Assembly: GCA_030430345.1 (NCBI GenBank)
Contig: JAUIFT010000163.1
Location: forward strand, 1-6,540
Reading direction: 5' to 3'
DNA from: Calditrichia bacterium
Lineage (GTDB): Bacteria; Calditrichota; Calditrichia; RBG-13-44-9; J042
Length of the DNA: 6,540 bases
Under the pieces are notes generated by a model, which saw only the letters and a list, made by a program, of their open reading frames with translations, had not been told where the DNA came from and searched no databases. The position numbers and the translations under genes are program-made. Within the stretch, counting starts at the first letter, position 1, and each line of letters starts with the position of its first letter. Shown piece by piece: positions 1-5,530 of this stretch.

Positions 1-222
1 GGAAAGCACTGCATAATCCCGCACTATATTAAGCAGGCTACTATTGCGGGCATAATCCAGGGGGCTGATAAAAGCAATATCCAGTTCTTTGTTGAGCAGT
101 GCCTGGCAATTTTCACTAAGCGATTGAGTCTTCAGGGAAAAGGGGTGGTCGATAAGAGCATTGCTAATGCCATACAGTATCGGTTGATTGATGATGTCGT
201 CGCTAACGCCCAGGCGTATCAT
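1..222 (-). CDS. MqnA/MqnD-family protein, N-terminal 74 residues (3' end beyond window)
   Basis: Only the first 74 codons are inside the window. The protein begins MIRLGVSDDIINQPILYGI and continues into a segment containing CQALLNKELDIAFISPLDYAR. This is the layout of MqnA-type chorismate dehydratases and related solute-binding-like enzymes of the futalosine menaquinone pathway, which have IGxVSYLNTxPLxYG near the start and then an LxxGExDxALIPSxEYxR stretch. The start is set by GGAG at 228-231, five bases before the ATG, and by an in-frame TAA at 235-237 just upstream. The usual SYLNT segment reads SDDIINQ here, so it is a divergent member. It could be a paralogue or a ligand-binding protein of the same fold rather than the true enzyme. 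It lies 89 nt after the kinase gene on the same strand with no visible terminator between, so co-transcription is likely. The family call is inferred from the N-terminus only. Confidence 0.6.
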   Translation of the reverse strand, partial: MIRLGVSDDIINQPILYGISNALIDHPFSLKTQSLSENCQALLNKELDIAFISPLDYARNSSLLNIVRDYAVLS

Positions 223-227
223 GCCAA

Positions 228-231
228 CTCC
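228..231 (-). promoter_or_regulatory. Ribosome binding site of the MqnA-like gene
   Basis: GGAG on the minus strand, five bases before the ATG at 222-220. With the in-frame TAA immediately upstream it fixes this start. Confidence 0.6.
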
Positions 232-311
232 GGGTTAAAAATCAAAACTTTCAATTGGAAATTCTTACAACCCAAAATGTAAGCAGGGAAGAAAAGATTC
301 GAAAGTGCTAT

Positions 312-2375
312 TTATTTTGAAGGATTTTTTCCCGCTGGCAAAAAGAGAAAGCAGGTGGTGCCTTTGTCGATTTCACTCTCGTAATTTATCAACCCATCAT
401 TTTCTTTGACGATCTGATAAACAATGGAAAGTCCCAGGCCGGTGCCGAGTGTTTTCGTGGTAAAAAACGGGTTAAAGATGTGCTTGAGATTGTCCATCGA
501 AATGCCGCAGCCATTGTCTTTGATTTGAACTTCGATGTAATCCGCTGCTTTGCCGAGGGCAATGTAGGGCGATATCAATGCTTTTGAAGAGGCACTGGCG
601 CTGGCAATGGGTTGAATTGAAATAACAATCTCTCCCGCCTTACTAATCGCCTCAATACTATTCAGAAACAAGTTAACCAGCACTTGCTGGATTTGCGCAG
701 GGTCGACCAGCGCGCGTGGTAAATTTGGATGAACCAGTTCCGTTAGCTTGATGTTATGCTCGCGGAAATTCTGGCGCATCAACCCGATAACTTCACTGAG
801 AACGTCTTCCAGGCTACAAGGCTGGCGATTCGGTTTGGGCGGTTTGGCATAATGGAATAGGGTCCGTAACAGGGCATCCAGCCGGTTAACCAGGCGAATA
901 ATTCTTTGCACATATTCAGTTTTGGGGTCTTCCGGCAACAGTTCTTCTTCGAAAGTCTGCGCCAGCGATTTTATACCGGCCAGTGGATTGCGGATTTCGT
1001 GGGCAATACCGGAAGCCATTACGCCCAGTGAGGCCAGGCGGTCCACCCGGCGCATCTCTTCCTGGATTTCCTTGGAAAAAGTGATGTCCTTTAAAGAAAC
1101 GATGTAACCTTCTTCGCCATTCATTTGATCTGTGAATTCCTGTACGGAAAAACCGACCAGATGCTTCTTGCCATTTTTGCCGCTGAGCTGCAATTCCGGG
1201 CGCTCCACGGTAAAGGGCGAATTGTTGACCGCCTGCATAATTTTTTCGATCGCTCTTTCACTAAGAATCTCCGCGAGCGGTTGGTGTAAAGCGGTTTTGT
1301 GGGGGACGTCCAGCAGGGCGGCGGCGTTCTCGTTTAAGTATTTGATTTTTAAATCTTTACTGATAACCAAAATACCGAAGCTTAATTGGTTGACTACCTG
1401 GTCAAGATATTCAAAGTAGAATTGCCAGACCTGATTGTCATCCTGCACCTTAGTCTCTTTACGCAGATAGCTAAGGATATAGGTGTGGATGAGAAAATGA
1501 GAGAAATTCTGGATCAGCAGATAATGAAATTCGGAGAATTTTTCCTGATCGGATTTTAAAACGCAGATCAAAAATCGGGTGTGATTTTGAATGACCACTG
1601 GATAGATAATAAACGATCGCACCTTGATGTTCAGGAAGGCGCTTAAGTGGGTAATAAACGTATTTTCTGTACTCACCCGGTTGAGTATGGTCGGTTGATG
1701 TAGTTTTACCGCTTTATGCAACAGGGGAATGTCTTCGGTATCCAACTGCCAATTTTCATCGAAGATACCGTCTGGTAAAAAAGATCGCAGTTGCGCATAC
1801 TGGTCTTCGACAACTTCAAAGAGCAGGGTATAATGGGCCTTGCTTAGTTTGTGTATCGCTGTGAGAATTTCCCCGCTAAAGCTGTCCCTGTCCAGCTGAA
1901 AGATCGATTGATTCATCTTGCTGTAGAGTTGATTCAGGGTTTGCAGAGAATGTAGCGCGGGCATCTGCGAGGGAAAAAAGAAATCATCACTGCTTTCAAA
2001 AAAGCTGCTGGACTGCATGAGATTACGGCAGCGGACCTGGAGATCCAACCGGTGAAACGGCACGGTTAAATAATCGTTGATGCCCATATTGATCAGGCGA
2101 TAGCGCAATCGGGTTGGTTTGTCTTTTACCAAAGCCAGGGTGGGAATATGGGAAAATTGCGGGTTTTCTCTTAAGAGATAGAATTGCTTGAATTGGGTTT
2201 CTTCATAAGGCAGGGTATCGATAATAATCAAATCGGCATCTGCCAGTTGGGATGCCGAATCTTCCAGGACCGCCACATTCACAAATTCGAAGTCGCAGTC
2301 CTGATTGTTTAATGCATTATGAATAAACTGGAAATATTTTTCCTCTTTTCCGAGTAATACGATTTTTGATGGCAA
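312..2375 (-). CDS. Cytoplasmic sensor histidine kinase: receiver-like, GAF, PAS, HisKA, HATPase (NtrB-like)
   Basis: 687 residues with no membrane helices, so probably a cytosolic sensor kinase. Residues 1-120 have a receiver fold: the phosphoacceptor aspartate is present (D53 in LIIID), but the conserved Thr/Ser is V83 and the conserved Lys is V105 (DYLTVPF), so phosphorylation chemistry is doubtful. Residues about 155-300 look like a GAF domain, and 320-433 a PAS domain ending in SLKDIT. The HisKA H-box is GIAHEIRNPLAGI with H459. The ATPase has an N-box around N568/N572, G1 DNGCGI (620-625), an FFTTK F-box and G2 GTGLGLSI (644-651). The H-box and F/G2 boxes resemble NtrB/AtoS kinases. Residues 588-612, between the N-box and G1, form an unusually long Ser/Ala-rich loop. 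The start is TTG, eight bases after GGGAG; no ATG is near. It follows the CRP-type gene by 20 nt. No response regulator is in the window, so its partner is unknown. Confidence 0.92.
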   Translation of the reverse strand: MPSKIVLLGKEEKYFQFIHNALNNQDCDFEFVNVAVLEDSASQLADADLIIIDTLPYEETQFKQFYLLRENPQFSHIPTLALVKDKPTRLRYRLINMGINDYLTVPFHRLDLQVRCRNLMQSSSFFESSDDFFFPSQMPALHSLQTLNQLYSKMNQSIFQLDRDSFSGEILTAIHKLSKAHYTLLFEVVEDQYAQLRSFLPDGIFDENWQLDTEDIPLLHKAVKLHQPTILNRVSTENTFITHLSAFLNIKVRSFIIYPVVIQNHTRFLICVLKSDQEKFSEFHYLLIQNFSHFLIHTYILSYLRKETKVQDDNQVWQFYFEYLDQVVNQLSFGILVISKDLKIKYLNENAAALLDVPHKTALHQPLAEILSERAIEKIMQAVNNSPFTVERPELQLSGKNGKKHLVGFSVQEFTDQMNGEEGYIVSLKDITFSKEIQEEMRRVDRLASLGVMASGIAHEIRNPLAGIKSLAQTFEEELLPEDPKTEYVQRIIRLVNRLDALLRTLFHYAKPPKPNRQPCSLEDVLSEVIGLMRQNFREHNIKLTELVHPNLPRALVDPAQIQQVLVNLFLNSIEAISKAGEIVISIQPIASASASSKALISPYIALGKAADYIEVQIKDNGCGISMDNLKHIFNPFFTTKTLGTGLGLSIVYQIVKENDGLINYESEIDKGTTCFLFLPAGKNPSK

Positions 2376-2388
2376 AGAGATCTCTCCC
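2373..2388 (-). promoter_or_regulatory. Ribosome binding site and TTG start of the histidine kinase
   Basis: GGGAG at 2384-2388 sits eight bases before TTG (2375-2373). The next in-frame methionine codon is about 97 residues in, so an ATG start would delete most of the receiver-like domain. The spacer and flank contain the small palindrome AGAGATCTCT. Confidence 0.6.
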
Positions 2389-2395
2389 GATTAAG

Positions 2396-3076
2396 CTACC
2401 TGGAGAAGATGGACTTAAATTTTTCGTAATCCAGAATAACGATTTTTCCTTTTTGCTTTTTCAGATATCCCTGCACCATCAATGATTTGATAACGCGGGA
2501 AATTGTTTCGCGGCTGGTTCCGGCCATGTTGGCGAGATCCTGCTGCAAAGGCAATTCACTGATTTCCACCTGGCCGCGGCGAAAAACACCGGAATCTTCA
2601 GCGATTCTCAACAGGGTGCTGGCAACACGGCCGGTGGCATCCTGTAAGGACAATGATTTGATATGCTCATCGCTTTTACGAATCCGCTGCGCCAGTTCTT
2701 TCAGGAGGTTAATGGCAATTTGAGGATAATCCCGCAGCATTTGCAGAAAATCTTCCCGGCGAATAACCATCAATTCAGATTCCTCAATAGCAGTAACATT
2801 GGCGGAACGGGTTTGTCCATCCAGCAGGGACATCTCACCAAAAAAATCACCTTCGCTCAAGATGGATAGAATTACTTCCCTGCCATCATCACTAATGCGG
2901 GAAATTTTTACCCGGCCATCCAAAATAACAAACATGGTTGAACCGATTTCTTCTTCAATAAGGATCAGGTTGTCTTTGTGGTAACGTTGTTTACTGGCTA
3001 CCTGGGTTATTTTTTCTAAATCCTTGTCGCTCAACTCAGAAAAAAGCGGAATTCCTTTTAAAATATCTACATCCAT
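2396..3076 (-). CDS. CRP/FNR-family transcriptional regulator
   Basis: 226 residues, usual family length. The cyclic-nucleotide-binding beta-roll spans about 8-120. Its phosphate-binding cassette GEMSLLDGQTRSANV keeps E81, R90 and S91, matching E. coli CRP E72, R82 and S83. The long C-helix (about 118-145) is followed by the DATGRVASTLL hinge and a winged helix-turn-helix with recognition segment SRETISRVIKSL (188-199). That segment carries the CRP Arg-Glu...Arg readout (RETxxR) and also the serine found in FNR (ETISR), so TGTGA- or TTGAT-like half-sites are both possible. CRP T127/S128 align with S135/D136, so the ligand need not be cAMP. There is no cysteine cluster, which argues against FNR-type oxygen sensing. 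The start is ATG behind GGGGA. It sits 13 nt after the SPOR gene and 20 nt before the kinase gene, so the three are probably co-transcribed. Autoregulation is possible but not shown. Confidence 0.93.
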   Translation of the reverse strand: MDVDILKGIPLFSELSDKDLEKITQVASKQRYHKDNLILIEEEIGSTMFVILDGRVKISRISDDGREVILSILSEGDFFGEMSLLDGQTRSANVTAIEESELMVIRREDFLQMLRDYPQIAINLLKELAQRIRKSDEHIKSLSLQDATGRVASTLLRIAEDSGVFRRGQVEISELPLQQDLANMAGTSRETISRVIKSLMVQGYLKKQKGKIVILDYEKFKSIFSR

Positions 3077-3089
3077 AAAAATTTCCCCA

Positions 3090-3791
3090 TCAATATTGAA
3101 TTATGTAGCCGTTTACATTGAAAGTTTGATTTATTTCTGGTAATGCTTCTTCAGCCGCCCGGCGGGAATCATAGCTGCCGATCAGGACGATATAGAGCGG
3201 AATACCTTCCCGGTCCTTGCGGATGATTTCAGTGTTTTTGTATTGTTGATTATAGAGTTTGCTGGTTTTTTCAGCATTTTCGTACGAGCTGAAGGCGCCT
3301 AACTGAATACCATAACTGGCGCTGATGCGCGAAGGTTGACGGTAACGGGGGCGTTCTTTGCTTTCGAAGTTCTTGCGATGTTTTGCCACCTTTATCGAAA
3401 CAATTTCCTGGAAAGAATGTTGATCTTCCACAATCTTTCGAGCGGTTTCGTAATAACCTTTAGCAGCATAAAAAAGTGAAATGCGGGTGCGAATAAAGGA
3501 TTGAAGCGCATCGTCGTTGGAAATTAAGTAGGCTTCCATCATTTGTGCGGTGGCCGCTTCGGCATCATCGATGAATAATGCATCGACAAATAGTTGCCAG
3601 TCCTGGTTTTGAATCGCATCATTTTTGAGATGATCGGAGAGGGTGGTAATATCATTGTTCCGGTAGAGGCCAGCCAAATCTGCGGGAGATTGGCTGTATA
3701 GCAAAGTTGAAGCGCAGAACAAGAAAAGGAAAATAGCTAATATTCGCTGTTGTCGGCAGGATGTGAATGTTGTAGACCTGTATGCTCGCAT
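3090..3791 (-). CDS. Exported SPOR-domain protein
   Basis: 233 residues. The N-terminus has basic residues (RQQR, 13-16) followed by a hydrophobic core (about 17-31) and a likely Sec cleavage near LLYS-QS (about 33-34). The only nearby cysteine lacks a lipobox, so it is probably periplasmic rather than a lipoprotein. Residues 36-125 are helical and TPR-like in look (AKGYYETARKI), without a clear family. A basic linker (137-155) precedes a C-terminal SPOR domain (158-233) with the typical YGIQLGAFSSYENAEK opening and the YIVLIGSYDSRRAAEEAL second repeat. SPOR domains bind denuded septal peptidoglycan, suggesting an envelope or division-site role. It is the first gene of the minus-strand operon, starting at ATG with only a weak CCGGA upstream. 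The pairing with a CRP-type regulator suggests linked expression, not necessarily a shared function. Confidence 0.85.
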   Translation of the reverse strand: MRAYRSTTFTSCRQQRILAIFLFLFCASTLLYSQSPADLAGLYRNNDITTLSDHLKNDAIQNQDWQLFVDALFIDDAEAATAQMMEAYLISNDDALQSFIRTRISLFYAAKGYYETARKIVEDQHSFQEIVSIKVAKHRKNFESKERPRYRQPSRISASYGIQLGAFSSYENAEKTSKLYNQQYKNTEIIRKDREGIPLYIVLIGSYDSRRAAEEALPEINQTFNVNGYIIQY

Positions 3792-3829
3792 GATTTTGTC
3801 CGGAATATTTTCCTCAGTAGTTCTAACCC

Positions 3830-3857
3830 ATTATAATCGGATCATAAATGATATCAA
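3830..3857 (-). promoter_or_regulatory. Sigma-70-type promoter of the SPOR-CRP-kinase operon, with A-tract upstream element
   Basis: On the minus strand TTGATA (3857-3852) is followed by a 16-bp spacer and a perfect TATAAT (3835-3830). Predicted transcription starts near 3823, giving a leader of about 30 nt before the ATG at 3791. Upstream, on the same strand, positions 3880-3864 read as A-tracts, which resembles an UP element. The spacer contains the perfect palindrome ATCATAAATGAT (3841-3852), so a repressor or activator bound there would directly affect RNA polymerase. Promoter assignment is by sequence match only. Confidence 0.65.
3841..3856. promoter_or_regulatory. Overlapping palindromes in the promoter spacer (candidate operator)
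   Basis: ATCATAAATGAT (3841-3852) is a perfect palindrome of 5-bp arms around AA. It overlaps a second 8-bp palindrome, TGATATCA (3849-3856), which covers most of the -35 box. The TGAT/ATCA half-sites resemble those read by CRP/FNR proteins, but the spacing matches neither class exactly. Which protein binds is unknown. Confidence 0.35.
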
Positions 3858-3910
3858 ACAACAGTTTTTTCTTTTTTTTGAACAAAATCGAATGATTCCG
3901 ATCAAAAAAA

Positions 3911-3938
3911 TATTACATTTTTAAATTTATTACATTTT
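3911..3938. repeat. 11-bp direct repeat TATTACATTTT, two copies
   Basis: Identical TATTACATTTT copies lie at 3911-3921 and 3928-3938, offset by 17 bp. A shorter match, TATTACA, recurs at 3967-3973. They could be half-sites of a regulator or chance similarity in AT-rich DNA. Confidence 0.5.
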
Positions 3939-3952
3939 GTGGAATATAATAA

Positions 3953-3965
3953 GTGATTGTATCAC
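3953..3965. promoter_or_regulatory. CRP-like palindrome GTGAT-TGT-ATCAC
   Basis: GTGATTGTATCAC has perfect 5-bp arms identical to the CRP half-sites GTGAT/ATCAC, but with three central bases where the canonical E. coli site has four. It lies between the divergent genes, one of which leads to the CRP-family gene, so it is a candidate binding site. It is about 136 bp upstream of the predicted minus-strand start and about 154 bp upstream of the plus-strand ATG. Confidence 0.4.
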
Positions 3966-3982
3966 ATATTACAAAAAAAGGT

Positions 3983-4010
3983 TTGAATTTTTTGCGCTGG
4001 AAAAATTCAA
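3983..4010. repeat. Perfect inverted repeat with 10-bp arms
   Basis: Arms TTGAATTTTT (3983-3992) and AAAAATTCAA (4001-4010) are exact reverse complements around an 8-nt centre TGCGCTGG. The stem is AT-rich, so it is not a typical Rho-independent terminator. It may be a binding site or a leader hairpin of the plus-strand gene. Confidence 0.55.
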
Positions 4011-4102
4011 TTTAAGCGGAGATAATCACCAATAATAGCATAATATTACTGTTCTCTATAGGATGATCTGTAACGCTTGCGAACGGAAGGCAACCCTGAA
4101 CT

Positions 4103-4107
4103 GAGGT
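4103..4107 (+). promoter_or_regulatory. Ribosome binding site of the membrane-protein gene
   Basis: GAGGT lies 11 bases before the ATG at 4119. The spacing is on the long side but supports this start. Confidence 0.45.
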
Positions 4108-4118
4108 AAGATATTTAT

Positions 4119-4709
4119 ATGATCCAACGATTTGACTTTTCGAAATCACTGAAGAAATTTTCCCGGCGCATTCGCGGCACCTGGCAGGCTTTTTTTCTGC
4201 CGGGCGTGGTAATGTATGCGGCTGCGCTCTTCCATAACTTTTACTTTAAACCGCCGCCCCCCGCAGTGTTGACGCCATTCCTGAGAAATCTCGATATCGC
4301 CAGTTATCTTATTGCCATTGTTCTCACTGTTATCGTTTTTAATCTGAAACGAAAATATTTTTCCCGGAGGTTTAGCCGCAACATTGTTGATAAGGCCCTG
4401 AAGCGAACACCGGATGCGGATGTTGAACAATTACTGAGCAGGGTTTTTAACGAACTGCAGAAAAAAATGCCGATCGTCTGGATGCTTGGGTTGCTTTTAA
4501 TTATCGAGGGTGTTGTTTTTTACATGATTACGGCTTTAACCGGAAATATGAATATTTATTTCATGATTGGCGCATTTTCACTGCTAATCAATTACCCGCG
4601 CAGCGAAATGTTTGAAAACCTTGCTTTGTATGTGGTAGAGGAAAAAAAGATGTATCAACAGCAAGCAGAAGGGGAAGCGGCTAACGAAGCGGAAAGTGAT
4701 GTTAGATAA
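4119..4709 (+). CDS. Four-helix integral membrane protein of unknown function
   Basis: 196 residues; the family is not recognised. A basic N-terminus (residues 1-20, rich in Lys/Arg) precedes four predicted membrane segments at about 25-43, 57-75, 118-140 and 143-158. The first two are joined by a short loop with a proline run (KPPPP, 44-48). A charged, basic-to-amphipathic stretch (76-117, containing KRKYFSRRFSRN) separates the helix pairs, and an acidic Glu/Ala-rich tail ends the protein (174-196). By the positive-inside rule, the N-terminus, central linker and tail face the cytoplasm. The start is ATG behind GAGGT. It is the only plus-strand gene, divergent from the SPOR-CRP-kinase operon and convergent with sufU, so it appears monocistronic within the window. 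A sensor or small envelope component is conceivable, but nothing in the sequence identifies it. Reality as a gene is supported by its length, start site and coherent hydropathy. Confidence 0.8.
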   Translation: MIQRFDFSKSLKKFSRRIRGTWQAFFLPGVVMYAAALFHNFYFKPPPPAVLTPFLRNLDIASYLIAIVLTVIVFNLKRKYFSRRFSRNIVDKALKRTPDADVEQLLSRVFNELQKKMPIVWMLGLLLIIEGVVFYMITALTGNMNIYFMIGAFSLLINYPRSEMFENLALYVVEEKKMYQQQAEGEAANEAESDVR

Positions 4710-4741
4710 GATATCGCGGTTTCGAAGGCGCTTTTCCTGTG

Positions 4742-4778
4742 GAGGCAATCTATGGGAGGAAACTGAAAAGATTGCTTC
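4742..4778 (+). repeat. Imperfect inverted repeat between convergent genes
   Basis: GAGGCAATCT (4742-4751) can pair with AGATTGCTTC (4769-4778), 10 pairs including one G-U, with a 17-nt loop. It follows the membrane-protein gene by about 32 nt and precedes the sufU stop on the other strand. There is no following T-run, so a terminator role is only weakly supported. No better terminator was seen in 4710-4808. Confidence 0.3.
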
Positions 4779-4808
4779 GTTGCTGTATTCTCGCTATTGC
4801 TGGTGCGG

Positions 4809-5228
4809 CTAATCAATCCTCAAGAAAAGTTCCCAAGACATCAGCACACACTTGATGCGCGTGGGGAAATCCAAAACGCCTTGCAGGGCGTTCATATCCC
4901 CATAATTCTCCAGCAAGGAGATTCCCTGCCGCCCTTTAAAAATATCAACAATATTAGTGGCGATATCTTTCGCGTCAGAAAGAGAGCGGGCTTTAAGCTG
5001 AGTGGTTAGCATGGATGATGATGCGATACTTAGAGCGCATCCCCTGGCGTCAAATTTAATGTCTGCTATGGTGCTGTTTTCAGCCAGCCGCAGCGTCAGC
5101 CGAACCTGATCACCGCAAACCGGATTGCTGTCGAATATGTCGATGCCGGGATTTTCCAGGACGCCAGCATTTTCGGGATGCCGATTATGAGCGAGAATGA
5201 CCTCCTGGTAAAGTGATTCCCGGGACAT
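4809..5228 (-). CDS. sufU: SufU-type Fe-S assembly protein (zinc-dependent sulfurtransferase/scaffold)
   Basis: 139 residues, close to the usual SufU length. It opens LYQEVILAHNRHPENAGVL, then NPVCGDQ (C38, D40), ARGCALSIASSSM (C64) and FPTRIKCVLMSW (C127). These match the SufU zinc ligands Cys, Asp, Cys, Cys. The GDMNALQGV stretch (110-118) is also typical of SufU. SufU accepts persulfide sulfur from the cysteine desulfurase SufS and passes it to the SufBCD scaffold; it acts in the cytoplasm. The start ATG overlaps the stop of the upstream Rieske gene (TAATG at 5230-5226), and no strong ribosome site precedes it, so it is probably translationally coupled. Its neighbour context (SufB-family gene and Rieske ferredoxin) supports a SUF role. 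sufS and sufC are not in the window and may lie upstream of 6540. IscU-like scaffold activity is a less likely alternative. Confidence 0.93.
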   Translation of the reverse strand: MSRESLYQEVILAHNRHPENAGVLENPGIDIFDSNPVCGDQVRLTLRLAENSTIADIKFDARGCALSIASSSMLTTQLKARSLSDAKDIATNIVDIFKGRQGISLLENYGDMNALQGVLDFPTRIKCVLMSWELFLRID

Positions 5229-5491
5229 TAGTCTTCAACCTGAACGTAGACATCGCCACCTTCAACTTTTGTTGGATATGCCTGCACCGGAACGACTGCC
5301 GGAAAGCTGAGATTCTCGCCGGTTTTGATATCGAATTTTGCGCCATGCAAGGGACATTCGACCTGGCACTTTTCGACAATCTCACCATCGGAAAGAGATG
5401 CTTCATCATGAGAACATTCATCATTAATTGCATAAAAGCCATCTTCCAGATTAAACACGGCGATTACTTCGCCATCATGATCAATTGACAC
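5228..5491 (-). CDS. Rieske [2Fe-2S] ferredoxin of the SUF cluster; N-terminus in another frame (apparent frameshift/deletion)
   Basis: The open frame (87 residues from GTG 5491) carries both Rieske ligand pairs: C26-S-H28 and C46-P-L-H49, with the usual PLHGAKFDIKTGE stretch after the second pair. It would bind a [2Fe-2S] cluster and serve as a small electron carrier. Such ferredoxins sit beside sufD/sufC in actinobacterial SUF operons. The GTG is preceded by TAG two codons upstream and lacks a good ribosome site. In contrast, a strong AGGAGGA and ATG at 5516 encode MANWLKVGSV, the expected family N-terminus, in a different frame that stops at 5481. Joining the two needs one base skipped near 5489 and still leaves about 10-14 family residues missing. 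The gene may be damaged, mis-sequenced, or produced by frameshift or reinitiation. The stop overlaps the sufU start by one base. Confidence 0.8.
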   Translation of the reverse strand: MSIDHDGEVIAVFNLEDGFYAINDECSHDEASLSDGEIVEKCQVECPLHGAKFDIKTGENLSFPAVVPVQAYPTKVEGGDVYVQVED

Positions 5492-5516
5492 TACCTACTT
5501 TTAACCAATTTGCCAT
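5481..5516 (-). pseudogene. Displaced N-terminal segment of the Rieske gene (MANWLKVGSVN, then stop)
   Basis: ATG (5516-5514) lies seven bases after AGGAGGA and reads eleven codons, MANWLKVGSVN, then TGA (5483-5481). The opening fits the N-terminus of small Rieske ferredoxins (aromatic residue near position 4, then KVxSV). It is in a different frame from the cluster-binding part, which begins VVSIDHDGEVIAVF just past the tandem GTAGGTAG at about 5498-5491. As it stands this is a short leader-like peptide overlapping the downstream frame. Confidence 0.6.
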
Positions 5517-5523
5517 CTTAATA

Positions 5524-5530
5524 TCCTCCT
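5524..5530 (-). promoter_or_regulatory. Strong ribosome binding site overlapping the SufB-like stop codon
   Basis: AGGAGGA on the minus strand, seven bases before the ATG at 5516. Its first bases are part of the TAG stop (5531-5529) of the SufB-family gene. This marks 5516, not 5491, as the intended start of the Rieske gene. Confidence 0.8.

Larger units (their letters stand above)
3792..4118. other. Divergent AT-rich intergenic region (327 bp)
   Basis: This region separates the minus-strand operon from the plus-strand membrane-protein gene. It is very AT-rich with long T and A runs (T tracts at 3865-3879, A tracts at 3904-3910 and 3973-3979). It holds the promoter and palindromes near 3830-3857, the 11-bp direct repeat TATTACATTTT at 3911-3921 and 3928-3938, the CRP-like palindrome at 3953-3965 and the 10-bp-arm inverted repeat at 3983-4010. 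No protein gene or recognisable structured RNA was seen. No convincing -35/-10 pair was found for the plus-strand gene, although CATAAT at 4039-4044 is a possible -10. Confidence 0.6.

Noticed and set aside
922..1419. Two plus-strand open frames opposite the kinase gene (922-1107 and 1132-1419)
   Set aside because: They overlap the conserved HisKA and PAS coding sequence on the other strand and show no protein features.
2487..2984. Three plus-strand open frames opposite the CRP-family gene
   Set aside because: They mirror the conserved cNMP-binding and helix-turn-helix coding sequence, and their translations are low in recognisable structure.
2396..3076. FNR-type oxygen-sensing Fe-S regulator
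   Set aside because: The protein has no N-terminal cysteine cluster, and its phosphate-binding cassette residues favour a nucleotide-type ligand.
3090..3791. SPOR protein as a lipoprotein
   Set aside because: The cysteine at residue 26 (LFLFC) is inside the hydrophobic core and lacks the small residues required before a lipobox cysteine.
4146..4430. Minus-strand open frame of 94 codons inside the membrane-protein gene
   Set aside because: It lies wholly antisense to a gene with coherent membrane topology and a start site, and its translation shows no domain or plausible composition.
4742..4778. Bidirectional Rho-independent terminator between the convergent genes
   Set aside because: The stem has a 17-nt loop and no T-run on either side, so it is listed only as an inverted repeat.
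5185..5442. Minus-strand open frame of 85 codons overlapping the Rieske and sufU genes
   Set aside because: It is an alternative frame of the Rieske gene; the Cys/His ligands and the TAATG coupling are in the other frame.
5213..5488. Plus-strand open frame opposite the Rieske gene
   Set aside because: Antisense shadow of a conserved Rieske sequence, with no ribosome site or recognisable motif.
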